DNA of 64,000 nucleotides from JAAXGX01 sp965203565. Lineage in GTDB: Bacteria; Acidobacteriota; Vicinamibacteria; Vicinamibacterales; UBA8438. Of this stretch, positions 28,711 through 38,291 are shown piece by piece. How positions within the stretch are numbered: position 1 is the first letter of the stretch; the number at the start of each line of letters is the position of its first letter. The translations under genes and the position numbers were made by a program. The notes under the pieces were generated by a model that did not search any database, was not told the DNA's origin, and saw only the letters and a list, made by a program, of their open reading frames with translations. Location: the NCBI GenBank assembly GCA_965203565.1, contig OZ241896.1, positions 3,162,001-3,226,000 on the forward strand, read 5' to 3'.

Positions 28711-31700
28711 CTATTGGTCCTGCGACAGCGACCGGAAGTACTCCTCGATCAGGTCGCGGAATCCGGCCGGCGCGTCGTCGGACGACGCGAGGAACAGCTC
28801 CTCGTTCTCCGAGTCGACCTCGCGGCGCAGCCGGTACTCGAACCGCTTGAGGTTCTCCAGGAGGAGGGTCTGGAGGCCCGCGAGCACCGCCGCGTCCTGG
28901 TAGACGCGGCCGTCGTCGAGCTCCTGCAGGCGCCGGATGATCTCGTCCAGTTCGTCGGCGGAGAAGTGCTCCGGCTCCAGCAGCCGCCGGATCTCCTGCG
29001 CGTCGCCGAGCCGCTCCCGGAACTCCCGCCGCCACTGCCGGACGTCGTCCGGGTCGAACGCGCGCGCGCGCCGGTCGCCCCAGCCGCCGGCGCCGAACGG
29101 ACCGCCGAACGTGTCGCCGTCGCCGGGCCGGCCGTCGGCGACCCCGGCGTCGGACGGCTGACCGTCCGCGTCCCGGCCGCCGCCCGTCCGTCCGTCCGCC
29201 GGCTGTCCCTCGGACGGCTCGCCGGAGGGCCGTTCGCCATCGGACGGCTCGCCGTCCGCCGTTTCGTCGCCCTGGCGCCACATCCGGTAGTCGAGCGATT
29301 CGAGGCCCCGCATCAGGTCGCGCGTCTGGTCGAGCGCCTGCGTCATCGCGTCGGCCTCCGACTGCCCGACCGCCTCGGCGGCCGCCTGCAGCTTGTCGCG
29401 CAGGTCGCCGATATCGCTGCCGATCTCCGCCTCGAACGCCTGGGCGGTCTCCGGCGCGCGGCTCCGGACCAGCCCCTTGGAGTACCGGATCTTCTCCTTC
29501 AGCTTGTTGTCGCGGATGCTGTTCGCCGCCTCGGCCAGCCGGCGGGCCGCGTCGCGCTCCTCGCGGCGGAACTCCGCCGACGTGGAGTCGATGGAGCGCT
29601 CCAGGTCGGCGACCTCCGCCTCCATCGCGTCCTTCCGCTCCATCAGCCCTTGCAGCCGCGCCGCACGCTGCGTGTCGCCCAGGCCGGCGAGTCCCTCGAC
29701 GGTCGCCGCGACCTCGCGCTCCTCGTCGGCGAGCCGGTTCGCCCGCCGCAGCGCGTCGTCGATGTCGCGCTCCAGCCGCCCGGTCTGCTCGGTCTGCAAC
29801 CGCTCCTGCACCTCGCGCAGCCGGTCGAGCGCGGTCCCGGCCTCGGCGAACCCCAGGTTGTCGCTGTTGGCGGCGGCGCGGCGCATGGCGTCCGCCGCCT
29901 CCTGCAGCCGCCGCGAGGCGTCCATCATCTGCGGCGAGTTCATCTCGCGCGCGAGCCGCTCGAGCCGGCGCGCAGCCTCCTCCGCCTCTTCGGCCAGCGC
30001 CCGCTGCCCGGCGCCGCCGCCCTGCGCCGACTGCTGGCCGCGCGCGAGCCGGCGCTGCCGCTCGGCCTCCCGCTCCTGCCGCCGCGCCAGCTCGCGGAGC
30101 CGCTCCATCATCTCGTCTATCGTGTCGTCGGCCTGCTGCTGCTGGCCGCGCTGCATCGTCTCGTACTGGTTCTGCAGCTTGTCGAGCTCCAGCTCGAACA
30201 GGTCGGCCAGATCTTCCGCGGCCTGGTTCCGGCCGGCGCCGCCCCCCCCGCCCCCGGCGCCCATCGACACCAGCACCTCTTCGTACGCCTCCTCGGCGCG
30301 CTGCAGGTGCTGGAGCGCGCGCTGCTCGGGCGGCAGGGCGCCGTCGGCGTCCTGCCCCTGCAGCGCGGTCTCCGCCTCCTGCATCGCCTCGGCCGCCTGC
30401 GGCAGCAGCTCGGCGATCGAGCGGAACTCGGGGTCGGCCGGCATCACGCGGCTGTTCATCCGGCGGAGCAGCGTCTCGACCTGCTCGCGAAGGCCGCCCT
30501 GGGCCAGGGTGAGGAAGACGAGGTTCTCGCGGTACTCCTCGTCGGTCTGGTCGTCGCGGTCCCGGATGACGTTGAACGTGCCGGCCACTATCTCCCGCTG
30601 CGCCTCCGACAGCGCGCGCGGGTCGCCGCCGCCCCCGGCCCCGCCCAACCCGCCCTGCGACTGCGCCGCCCGGAAGTCGCGGCTGAAGGCGCGGATCTGC
30701 ACGAAGTACAGGTCGCTCCTGACGTCCTTGCCCTGCTGCGCGAGGTTGCGGTCGGTGGCGCGGGCGTGGTACGAGACGAAGTCGCCCGGTTCGAGGCCGA
30801 GCTCCTCCAGGAAGAAGGTGTGCCCGGCCGACATCTCCCGCAACGCGCTGTCCCGGCCGTCGAACAGGCCGACCGTCCGCTCCGGGCCGCCGTTGATCGA
30901 ATAGACGAGCTGCAACGAGAGGAGTCCGAAGTCGTCGTCGGCGCGCGCCTCGACGAACACCTCCTCGATGGCGCTCGCGGTCGTGTCGCGCCCCGGTTCG
31001 ATGAACATCACCGCCGGCGGCTGGTCGGTCAGGACGTCGATGGTGTACTGCGGCGACGCGGTGACGAGCCGGCCGTCGGGCGCCTGCAGGTCGATCCGGT
31101 AGAACCCGTCCTGCTCGACGACGAAGCTCGCCGTCAGGGTTCCGTCCGGCTCGACGCGGAGCGGCGTCCGGTTCTCCTCGTCCAGCACCAGCTCCCCGCC
31201 GCCGGTCGCCAGGGTGGAGACGACCCGCAGCCGGACCTCGGTTTCCTTGAGCACCGCGATGTCGCCGCCGTTTTCTATCGTGCGCGGGTCGAGACCGGTG
31301 TAGGGCGGGAAGACGTACTCGAGTGCGATCCGCTCGGCGTACGGCAGGTCGACGACGTCGAGGGTGAAGCGGGGCGACTGCACGCCGGACGCCTCGACGA
31401 AGTAATCGGTGCGCGCCTGCAGGTCGAACAGCAGCGCCTCGAACCGCTGCGCCGCCTCGTCCGGCGCGAGCGGGAGCCGCTCGAACGACTCGTCCTCGCC
31501 GCCGCGCAGGAACAGGTTCACGTTCTCGGCGTCGAACCCGACGAGCCGGGCCGTGACCGTCTGGTCGGCGCCGCGGGCCACCGTGGCGTCGCCCGGCAGC
31601 ACCTCGATCCGGTACGGACTGGCCGCCTCGACGTTGCCGGCCGGCGTCAGGAGCGCGGCGATGCCGTGCCGGAGATAGTCGGGACCGAACGCCAGGAGCA

Positions 31701-32220
31701 GCGCGGCGCCCGCGGCGGCGGCGCCCAGCCACCCGGACGACGCCGTCAACCGCCGGCGTTCGACCGCCCGCCCCATGTCGATGGCGCGGACCTTCGCCGC
31801 CGCCGACTCGATCAGGCGGCGCACGATGACGGGGGAATGGTCGGGCCGCGCCTCGCGCTCCCCCTTCCGGCTCTCCTCGACGGCGCTCAGCACCGCCGCC
31901 TGCAGCGACGGTTCGTGCTCCTCGAGGTAGAGCGCGACCCGCTCGTCCGAGACGCGGCGCGACACCGGCCGGACGAACAGCCACCAGCCGGCGCCGATCA
32001 GCGCCACGTACGTCACGATGCGGAAGACGACGATCGCGGTCGGACTGAACCGGAAGATCTCGAGGCCGTACGACGAGGCGAGCAGCGTGCCGAGCGCCGC
32101 CGCGACGAGGACCGAGACCCCCCGGACGGCGACCCGGAGGCGCCACCGCCCCCGCACGTGCCGGATGGCCCGGAGCAGTTCGTCGCCGCCGCCCGTGAAC
32201 CGGGGTTCGCCAAGCGTCAT
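28711..32220 (-). CDS. DUF4175-type large membrane protein
   Basis: 1,169 residues. Two membrane spans lie near the N-terminus (VLVAAALGTLLASSYGL; VTYVALIGAGWWLFV) and a third near residue 165. A large extracytoplasmic part with Ig-like beta domains (YVFPPYTGLDPRTIENGGDI) is followed by a very long charged coiled-coil region (about residues 600-960) rich in Glu, Arg and Gln. An Asp/Gly/Ser-rich stretch (PSDGERPSGEPSEGQPADG) precedes a final helical domain. The family is found next to MoxR/DUF58/BatA genes, as here. The role is unknown; it may be a structural or mechanosensing envelope component. Confidence 0.82.
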   Translation of the reverse strand: MTLGEPRFTGGGDELLRAIRHVRGRWRLRVAVRGVSVLVAAALGTLLASSYGLEIFRFSPTAIVVFRIVTYVALIGAGWWLFVRPVSRRVSDERVALYLEEHEPSLQAAVLSAVEESRKGEREARPDHSPVIVRRLIESAAAKVRAIDMGRAVERRRLTASSGWLGAAAAGAALLLAFGPDYLRHGIAALLTPAGNVEAASPYRIEVLPGDATVARGADQTVTARLVGFDAENVNLFLRGGEDESFERLPLAPDEAAQRFEALLFDLQARTDYFVEASGVQSPRFTLDVVDLPYAERIALEYVFPPYTGLDPRTIENGGDIAVLKETEVRLRVVSTLATGGGELVLDEENRTPLRVEPDGTLTASFVVEQDGFYRIDLQAPDGRLVTASPQYTIDVLTDQPPAVMFIEPGRDTTASAIEEVFVEARADDDFGLLSLQLVYSINGGPERTVGLFDGRDSALREMSAGHTFFLEELGLEPGDFVSYHARATDRNLAQQGKDVRSDLYFVQIRAFSRDFRAAQSQGGLGGAGGGGDPRALSEAQREIVAGTFNVIRDRDDQTDEEYRENLVFLTLAQGGLREQVETLLRRMNSRVMPADPEFRSIAELLPQAAEAMQEAETALQGQDADGALPPEQRALQHLQRAEEAYEEVLVSMGAGGGGGGAGRNQAAEDLADLFELELDKLQNQYETMQRGQQQQADDTIDEMMERLRELARRQEREAERQRRLARGQQSAQGGGAGQRALAEEAEEAARRLERLAREMNSPQMMDASRRLQEAADAMRRAAANSDNLGFAEAGTALDRLREVQERLQTEQTGRLERDIDDALRRANRLADEEREVAATVEGLAGLGDTQRAARLQGLMERKDAMEAEVADLERSIDSTSAEFRREERDAARRLAEAANSIRDNKLKEKIRYSKGLVRSRAPETAQAFEAEIGSDIGDLRDKLQAAAEAVGQSEADAMTQALDQTRDLMRGLESLDYRMWRQGDETADGEPSDGERPSGEPSEGQPADGRTGGGRDADGQPSDAGVADGRPGDGDTFGGPFGAGGWGDRRARAFDPDDVRQWRREFRERLGDAQEIRRLLEPEHFSADELDEIIRRLQELDDGRVYQDAAVLAGLQTLLLENLKRFEYRLRREVDSENEELFLASSDDAPAGFRDLIEEYFRSLSQDQ

Positions 32221-32264
32221 CCGATCGTCCTTTCGCTCTTGCCCGCCATCTTACCCGACGTCGA

Positions 32265-32421
32265 CAGCCCGTAGTGAAAGCCCCGCTGCATTCGAGCGGC
32301 GATGCATCCCGCCTGACGGCGTTGTTCGTCGGTTGCGTATGCCCAATATGCGCCCTCCTCACGCCTTGTCAGCCGGGCGCCTCACCGCTCTCGATGCGAT
32401 GCGGGGTTCCACTACGGGCTG
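32265..32421. mobile_element. Complete 157-bp palindromic MITE-like element with TCGA duplication
   Basis: The ends are CAGCCCGTAGTGAAAGCC (32265) and the complement of CAGCCCGTAGTGGAACCC (ending 32421), and the whole unit reads as one long imperfect palindrome centred near 32343. TCGA flanks it at 32261-32264 and 32422-32425. The end sequence and the 4-bp TYGA-type target match the IS at 24303-25772. The element supplies the last codons and the stop of the BatA-like gene. Confidence 0.8.
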
Positions 32422-34496
32422 TCGACAGCCCGCCGCGACAGCCGGTTCGAGACGGCCGTCTCGCCGACGAACAGGACGAACGCGGCGGCGAGCAGATACC
32501 ACCAGACGCCCTGGCGCCGCTCCAGGTCCTGCGGGGCGAACGTGCGGGCCGGCGCGTCGGCCGCCGCGCGGTCGCCGCCCGCCCGCCCGGTGACGGCGCC
32601 GGCCAGCTCGTCCGGATCGACCGCCGTCAGGTCCGCCTCCGCCAGATCGACGTTGACCGCCAGCGTCAGCGGCCGGCCGCCGGGGGCCGCCGCATCGCGG
32701 ACTTCGTAGATCCCCTGCTCGTCGAGCGCCAGGAAGCCGGCGCGCGCTCCCGCGCTGACCGGCAGACGCCGCCCGGACGGCGAGACCGCCACCAGCTCGG
32801 CGCCGGCCAGCCCGGCCGCCGCCAGCGCGCCGCTCTGCTCGGCCAGGTTCAGCACCTGTCCGGCGTAGCGCCAGGGGGTGGGCGGGGCGTAGCGGGCGAG
32901 GTGCTGGACCACCCGGTGGACCAGCGGCAGGTAGACCGGCTTGAGGGCCAGGTCGTTCCAGAAGCTGTCGAGCGTCGAGGACCAGAGCAGCACGACGCCG
33001 TCGCCGACCCGGCGCTCCGCGAGGGCCGGGACGCCGTCGTCGTACCGGGCGAGCACCGCCGCCGACTCGTGCGGCTCGACCGGCCGGCGCCGGAAGAACC
33101 GGGCGGTGGTCACGTCGCCGCTCCGCGGCGTGCTGAACAGCTCGAAGACCGGATGGCTGTAGTCGAGGTACCCGATCGACCCGCCGCGTCCCGGCCGGTC
33201 GTCCGGGCGGCCGAGCGCGCCCGGCAGCAGCGCGGCGGTCAGCTCGCCGTCGGGCGGCCAGTCGCTCCTCTCGCCCGCCACCACCAGCAGTCCGCCGCCG
33301 CGCTCGACGAACCGCCGCAGCGCCTCCGCGGGCGCGCCCGCCGGCGCCGGGACGTCGCTGAGCACGACGACGTCGCGTCCGTCGAGGTCGGCGGCGTCGA
33401 AGCCGGCCGGCGTCGTGACCGTCACGTCGAACGACGGCGCCGAGCCGATGCCGAGGGCGCGCCGCAGGTGCAGGTCGGCCTCCGGCGCCGCGCGGCCGCG
33501 CCCCACCAGCAGCACCCGGACGACCTGGCCCGGCGCGACGACGAAGTGGAAGACGTCGTCGGTCGGCAGGGCGTCGCCCCGGATGCGCACCGCCCCGGCC
33601 GTCGGCGCGTCGCCGAGGGTGACCGGCGCGTAGTCGACGGTGGACGAGCCGCTCGCCGGCAGGTCGGCGGTCCGGCGCTCGACCTCGCGTCCGTCGAGCT
33701 CCAGCGTCACGTCGAGGTCCGGGACCGGCCGGCCGCCGCGGTTCGTCACGCGCGCCGCCACCGCGACGCGCTCGCGCCCCGAGAAGTACTCGCGCTGGAA
33801 CAGCACGCCGGCCACGCTGACGTTCGCCTCCTCGCCGCCGCCCACCATCACCGGCGTCAGCGCCGTCCCCTGCGGGAACCGGATGCCGGCGGCGCTCTCC
33901 ACGCCCGACCGCTGGAAGTCGCTGATCAGCACCGCCTCCAGCCGGGGCAGGCTCGAATCTTCGAAGATCCCTTCGGCCAGCTTGAGGGCCGGCCCGTACC
34001 GCGTCGCGCCGGCGCCGAGCGCCGCCGCGTCGACGAGCGCGCGCAACCCGCCGCGGTCCGACATCGATCGGGGCCCGACCTCGGCGCCGCTGTCGAACAG
34101 GATCAGGGTGGCCCGGTCGGCGGCGGCCAGTCCGTCGATGACGTCGACGGCCGCCGCCTTCGCCCGGTCCCAGCGGTCGGCGTACGCCAGGCTGTACGAC
34201 CGGTCGAGCAGAATCACCACCTCCCGCGCCCCGGACGTCACGGCGGCGGCGGCCGGCGACCGGAAGAACGGCCGCGCGAACGCGGCGATCAGCAGGGCGA
34301 GCGCGAGGCACCGCAGCAGCAGCAGGAACCAGTGGCGGATCCGCTGCCGGCGGAACGAGTGGAACGGGATCCGGCGCACGAACATCAGCGAGGGGAACTC
34401 GACCACCTCCTTCCGCTCGCGCTGGATCATGTGGATGACGATCGGCGCGGCGAGCGCCCCGAGCCCGATCAGGAAGAGCGGCGCCAGGAAGGCCAT
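32412..34496 (-). CDS. BatA-domain/VWA-like membrane protein
   Basis: 694 residues. The N-terminus MAFLAPLFLIGLGALAAPIVIHMIQRERKEVVEFPSLMF is the BatA-type membrane anchor, with a second span at about residue 60. A von Willebrand A-like domain follows (VVILLDRSYSLAYADRW; TLILFDSGAEV), then beta-rich domains with CARDB-like repeats and a C-terminal membrane span (WWYLLAAAFVLFVGETAV). It overlaps the DUF58 gene by one base (TGATG). The last residues (VDSP) and stop are encoded by the MITE-like element, so the original C-terminus was altered. Confidence 0.88.
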   Translation of the reverse strand: MAFLAPLFLIGLGALAAPIVIHMIQRERKEVVEFPSLMFVRRIPFHSFRRQRIRHWFLLLLRCLALALLIAAFARPFFRSPAAAAVTSGAREVVILLDRSYSLAYADRWDRAKAAAVDVIDGLAAADRATLILFDSGAEVGPRSMSDRGGLRALVDAAALGAGATRYGPALKLAEGIFEDSSLPRLEAVLISDFQRSGVESAAGIRFPQGTALTPVMVGGGEEANVSVAGVLFQREYFSGRERVAVAARVTNRGGRPVPDLDVTLELDGREVERRTADLPASGSSTVDYAPVTLGDAPTAGAVRIRGDALPTDDVFHFVVAPGQVVRVLLVGRGRAAPEADLHLRRALGIGSAPSFDVTVTTPAGFDAADLDGRDVVVLSDVPAPAGAPAEALRRFVERGGGLLVVAGERSDWPPDGELTAALLPGALGRPDDRPGRGGSIGYLDYSHPVFELFSTPRSGDVTTARFFRRRPVEPHESAAVLARYDDGVPALAERRVGDGVVLLWSSTLDSFWNDLALKPVYLPLVHRVVQHLARYAPPTPWRYAGQVLNLAEQSGALAAAGLAGAELVAVSPSGRRLPVSAGARAGFLALDEQGIYEVRDAAAPGGRPLTLAVNVDLAEADLTAVDPDELAGAVTGRAGGDRAAADAPARTFAPQDLERRQGVWWYLLAAAFVLFVGETAVSNRLSRRAVDSP

Positions 34497-35407
34497 CAGC
34501 GCACCCGGCTCAGCTTCGCCCGCGTCGCGAGGAACTTGAACAGCGCGTGGTCGAGCGGCGTCGCCGTGTTGAACAGCGCGTAGTCGATCCGGTTCTCACC
34601 GCACGACTTCGCCAGGGCGGCGACGTGCTCCTGCACGAGCAGGCGGTACTGCTCCCGCAACTTCTCCGGGACGACCGGCATCTTCCGGCCGGTCTCCAGG
34701 TCCTGGAAGCTGGCCGCCTCGTCGTACGGGAACTCGATTTCGGCCGGGTCGAGCAGGTGGAACACGATCAGGTCGGTCCCGCCGTACCGGAGCGGCTTGA
34801 TCGCGTCGACCACCGTCTGCGGGTCTTCGTAGAAGTCGGAGATCAGCACGACGATGCCGCGCCGCTTGAAGAACTCGGCCGCCCGGAACATCGGATGCGC
34901 CAGCGATCCGGGCCGCCCCGCCTCGATCCGGTCGAGCGCGTGCAGGACGACGTCGAGGTGCTTCGCCGACGGCGGGATCCGGGTGACGACGTCGGAGTCG
35001 AACGTCACCAGCCCGACCCGGTCGCGCTGCTTCGTGCAGAAGTAGGTCAGGCAGGCGGCCAGGCGCCGGCCGTAGTCGAGCTTCGTGATCCCCTTGTCGC
35101 CGAACTGCATCGAGCGCGAGACGTCGAACATCACCGAGAAGTTGGCGTTGGTGTCCGCCTCGAACTGCTTGACGTAGAACCGGTCGGTGCGCGCGAAGAC
35201 GCGCCAGTCGATGAACCGGACGTCGTCGCCCGGCATGTAGCCCCGGTGCTCGGCGAAGTCGATCGACACGCCGAGGTACGGCGCCTTGTGCAGCCCGTTG
35301 ATGAACCCGTCCACCACCGTGCGCGCCAGCAGGTTGAGGTTGCCGATGCGCGCCAGAACCTTCGGGTCGACGAAGCGGGCGCCGGGGGCGGCCTGGGATG
35401 TCTCCAC
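34496..35407 (-). CDS. DUF58 domain protein
   Basis: 303 residues. The DUF58 block FAEHRGYMPGDDVRFIDWRVFARTDRFYVKQFEAD is followed by a VWA-like fold with a MIDAS-type motif (FSVMFDVSRSMQF) and a later GIVVLISDFYED. DUF58 proteins are encoded beside MoxR ATPases and are thought to be their cofactors or chaperone clients. Start is GTG 35407; the MoxR gene ends 9 bp upstream, and the BatA-like gene overlaps downstream. Confidence 0.92.
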   Translation of the reverse strand: METSQAAPGARFVDPKVLARIGNLNLLARTVVDGFINGLHKAPYLGVSIDFAEHRGYMPGDDVRFIDWRVFARTDRFYVKQFEADTNANFSVMFDVSRSMQFGDKGITKLDYGRRLAACLTYFCTKQRDRVGLVTFDSDVVTRIPPSAKHLDVVLHALDRIEAGRPGSLAHPMFRAAEFFKRRGIVVLISDFYEDPQTVVDAIKPLRYGGTDLIVFHLLDPAEIEFPYDEAASFQDLETGRKMPVVPEKLREQYRLLVQEHVAALAKSCGENRIDYALFNTATPLDHALFKFLATRAKLSRVR

Positions 35408-35416
35408 GGCCTTTCG

Positions 35417-36460
35417 TCACATCCGGGAAGCGGGGACCGGCACGGCTTCGAGCAGCTGGTCGACTATCCGGTCCGTCGTGATCCCCTCCGACTCGGCGTG
35501 GAAGTTGAGCAGCACGCGGTGGCGCAGCACCGGGTGCGCCAGCGCCCGGACGTCGTCGAAGCTGACGTGGTACCGCCCCTCGGTCACGGCGCGCGCCTTG
35601 CCCGCGAGGACGAGGTACTGCGCGGCGCGGACGCTCGCCCCGTACGCCACCCACTTCTTCACGAACTCCGGCGCGTCGTCCGCCTTCGTCCGGCTGGTGC
35701 GGACGAGGTTCAGGGCGTACCGCAGCACCGCCTCCGACACCGGCACCTTGCGGATCAGCTCCTGGAACGCCACCAGGTCGGCGCCGGTCACCGCATGCCG
35801 GAACTCGGGCCGCTGCGCCACGGTGGTGGTCCGCACCACCTGGAGCTCCTCGTCCTCCGGCGGATGGTCGATGACGACGTGGAACATGAACCGGTCGAGC
35901 TGGGCTTCCGGCAGCGGGTAGGTCCCTTCGAGCTCGATCGGGTTCTGCGTCGCGAAGACGAAGAACGGCTCGTCGAGCGGGTAGGTGCGGCCCTGCACGG
36001 TGACCCGGTGCTCCTGCATCGCCTCGAGGAGCGCCGACTGGGTCTTCGGCGGCGTCCGGTTGATCTCGTCCGCGAGGAGGACGTTCGTGAAGACCGGTCC
36101 CGGCGCGAACACCATCTTCCGGCCGCCGGTCCCGGCGTCCTCCTGGATGATGTCGGTGCCGGTGATGTCGGACGGCATCAGGTCGGGGGTGAACTGAATC
36201 CGGGCGAACTTGAGGTCGAGGACCTGCGCCATCGTCTGGATGAGCAGCGTCTTGGCCAGGCCGGGGACGCCGACGATGATGCTGTTGCCGCCCACGAACA
36301 GCGTGAGCAGCGCCTGCTCGATCACCTCCTGCTGGCCGATGATCTGCTTGCGCAGCTCGGCGAGTATCTGCTCCCGTCCGGCCTTGAGCCTGTCGGCGAG
36401 CGCCACGTCGTCCGGCGCTTCGAGGTCGGCGGGCGCGTCAGGGCGAATGTCGATGTCCAA
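35417..36460 (-). CDS. MoxR-family AAA+ ATPase
   Basis: 347 residues of an AAA+ MoxR protein: Walker A GVPGLAKT, the family motif RIQFTPDLMPSDITGTDI, Walker B VLLADEINRTPPKTQSALLEAM, sensor 1 FFVFATQNPIE and sensor 2 region QLDRFMF. The best start is TTG 36460, which has a GGGAG site 8 nt upstream and removes a non-conserved extension. MoxR proteins act as chaperones for assembly of VWA-domain complexes, several of which are encoded in this operon. Confidence 0.93.
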   Translation of the reverse strand: MDIDIRPDAPADLEAPDDVALADRLKAGREQILAELRKQIIGQQEVIEQALLTLFVGGNSIIVGVPGLAKTLLIQTMAQVLDLKFARIQFTPDLMPSDITGTDIIQEDAGTGGRKMVFAPGPVFTNVLLADEINRTPPKTQSALLEAMQEHRVTVQGRTYPLDEPFFVFATQNPIELEGTYPLPEAQLDRFMFHVVIDHPPEDEELQVVRTTTVAQRPEFRHAVTGADLVAFQELIRKVPVSEAVLRYALNLVRTSRTKADDAPEFVKKWVAYGASVRAAQYLVLAGKARAVTEGRYHVSFDDVRALAHPVLRHRVLLNFHAESEGITTDRIVDQLLEAVPVPASRM

Positions 36461-36474
36461 GGGGGCTGCTCCCT

Positions 36475-37275
36475 TCAGTGCGTCAGTGCGTACAGGACGT
36501 AGTTCACGCCGAACTTGTACGACTCGTTCGTCAGCTCGATCGGATACCAGCCGGTCTCCGAAAATTCCCAGTACTCGCCGATGTCGTTGTTGTAGTTGAC
36601 CACGATCATCAGCCGCGCGTCCGGATCGTTGTTCTCGTGCACGCCGAAGAACCGCGTCGGCAGGCCGTACACCTCGGGCATCTCCAGCGTGTCGATCTCG
36701 AAGAACGCGTGGAAGATCGGGTGGGAGACGTCCAGCTCGACGAGCCGCGCGCCGGGCAGCACGCGCCGAAGCTGCTGCTCGAAGTTCCACCAGTGCTCGC
36801 CCTGGAAGTCGTCGAAGATCAGGAAGCCGCCCTTCCGCAGCCACGACCGCAGCCCGCGCGCCTCGGCGTCGTTCATCGTCCAGAAGCCCGGCTCCGACAT
36901 GTACGCGAACGGGAACCGGTGCAGCCCCGGGTCGTCGAGCGTCAGGACGTTGCCGCCGTTCGGCCCCACGAACGGACTGACGCTGGTCACCTCGTCGAGG
37001 ATCTTCGACAGGTTGCGCTCGGCCCGCGGATAGTCGTGCGCCCAGGGGAGGTCGCCGCGGAGGAACCGGCCGCTCCGGAGCCCCATCTCGTAACGCAGGC
37101 GCACGAAGACGAAACGGCCGTCGTACGCCGTGTTGCCGAACTCGCCGGTGTCCGCCGCTCCCGCCGCGGGCCGCGCCCCCGCTGCGCGCCCGGCGTGCGG
37201 GGCGAGTCCGGCGGCGGCGCCCGCCGCGAGGAGGGCGGCCGCGGCGATCAACCGGCGCCGGCGCCCCGGCGTCAT
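36475..37275 (-). CDS. DUF4159 exported protein (copy 1)
   Basis: 266 residues. A signal sequence precedes a DUF4159 domain related to the glutamine-amidotransferase-like fold: FVFVRLRYEMG; FPFAYMSEPGFWTMNDAEARGLRSWLRKGGFLIFDDFQG; SHPIFHAFFEID; ARLMIVVNYNNDIGEYWEF. Such proteins recur in MoxR/BatA loci of Acidobacteria-like genomes and have no known catalytic role. It has the same length as the copy at 40596-41396. It overlaps the caspase-like gene upstream by 4 bases. Confidence 0.85.
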   Translation of the reverse strand: MTPGRRRRLIAAAALLAAGAAAGLAPHAGRAAGARPAAGAADTGEFGNTAYDGRFVFVRLRYEMGLRSGRFLRGDLPWAHDYPRAERNLSKILDEVTSVSPFVGPNGGNVLTLDDPGLHRFPFAYMSEPGFWTMNDAEARGLRSWLRKGGFLIFDDFQGEHWWNFEQQLRRVLPGARLVELDVSHPIFHAFFEIDTLEMPEVYGLPTRFFGVHENNDPDARLMIVVNYNNDIGEYWEFSETGWYPIELTNESYKFGVNYVLYALTH

Positions 37276-38291
37276 CGCCGCCGCGCCTCCTCCCGCCGCC
37301 GGATCTCGCGGCTCTTGAGCGCCAGCTCGATCAGCAGCCGCTCGAGCTCCTGCTCGTACTGCTCCGGCGACGCGCCGCCCCGGAGCCGCCGCAGATCGTC
37401 CACGCGCGATTCGAGCGCCTGACGTTCGTCGTACAGCGCGCGCAGTTCCGGGTCGTCCGGAAACGCCGCCGCCGCGCGCAGCCCGGCGCCGCTCGTGAAG
37501 AACAGCGTCCGCGCCACCGCCCCGTCCCCCTCCAGCGGGTCCGGTTCGCCCGTTCCGGCGCCGTCGCCGTCGTCGTCGAGCAGCGCCTGCTCGGTGACCA
37601 GCCGGCCGTCCGCCTCGTAGCTCTGCTCGACCTGGTGGCGGGCGTACTGGAACGCTTCGAGCATCGACACGCGCTCGTCCTTGTTCCGGTCGGCGTCCGC
37701 CTCCCCGCCGGCGAACGCCTCGACGAAGTAGCCGCCGAAGACCGACGCGTTCCGCTGGCCGCCGGATCGGGTGGCGGTCATCACCACCCGGCCCGCGCCG
37801 GACAGCTTCTCCACGAACGGTCCGCTGGCGCTGGCGGTGTTCACGAACGTGACGTGCCCGACGTCCAGGCGGTCGAGGAGCGCCGCGAAGTCGTCGGCCG
37901 ACAGATCCCGGCCCGGCAGGTTGATGCGGGCCGCGTCGGTGAAGCTGCCGTGGCCGAACAGCACGATCACCACGTGGTCGCCCGGCTCGGCCCGCGCCGC
38001 GATCGCGTCGATGGCGGCCTCGACCGCCTCGCGCGACGACCGGCCGGCGATGGCCTCCGGCGCGAGCGACGGCTGCTCGCCCAGATAGGTCAGGTTGGCG
38101 GCGGGCACCTCGTACCGGGTGGCCGCCGCGTCGAGCAGCGTGGTCGCCCAGGCGTGGAACTGCTCGGTGTAGGCCGGCTCGCCGCCCAGGCCGGCCACCA
38201 CCAGCAGGTGGGTCTGCTGCGCCGCGGCGGGCGCGGCCAGCCCCCACCCGAGCCCGATCGCCGCCGCGAATCGGCGTCCGCGCCGCCTCAC
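37272..38291 (-). CDS. Caspase-like (C13/C14-fold) protein without evident catalytic Cys
   Basis: 339 residues: a signal peptide, then a caspase/legumain-like fold. The His strand is VVIVLFGHGSF (about residue 112). The next strand, which should carry the nucleophile, reads VTFVNTASASGPF (about residue 147) with no Cys. A Ca-like Asp-rich segment ADRNKDERVSMLEAFQYA and LLDDDGDGAG follow, and the C-terminus is a coiled coil. It starts at GTG 38291, overlapping the previous gene by GTGA. It probably acts as a binding pseudoenzyme in the envelope, unless another residue serves. Confidence 0.75.
   Translation of the reverse strand: MRRRGRRFAAAIGLGWGLAAPAAAQQTHLLVVAGLGGEPAYTEQFHAWATTLLDAAATRYEVPAANLTYLGEQPSLAPEAIAGRSSREAVEAAIDAIAARAEPGDHVVIVLFGHGSFTDAARINLPGRDLSADDFAALLDRLDVGHVTFVNTASASGPFVEKLSGAGRVVMTATRSGGQRNASVFGGYFVEAFAGGEADADRNKDERVSMLEAFQYARHQVEQSYEADGRLVTEQALLDDDGDGAGTGEPDPLEGDGAVARTLFFTSGAGLRAAAAFPDDPELRALYDERQALESRVDDLRRLRGGASPEQYEQELERLLIELALKSREIRRREEARRR

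Noticed and set aside
28549..32274. 1,241-codon plus-strand open frame opposite the DUF4175 gene
   Set aside because: Antisense of a coiled-coil gene; leucine/arginine-rich with no domain and no ribosome site.
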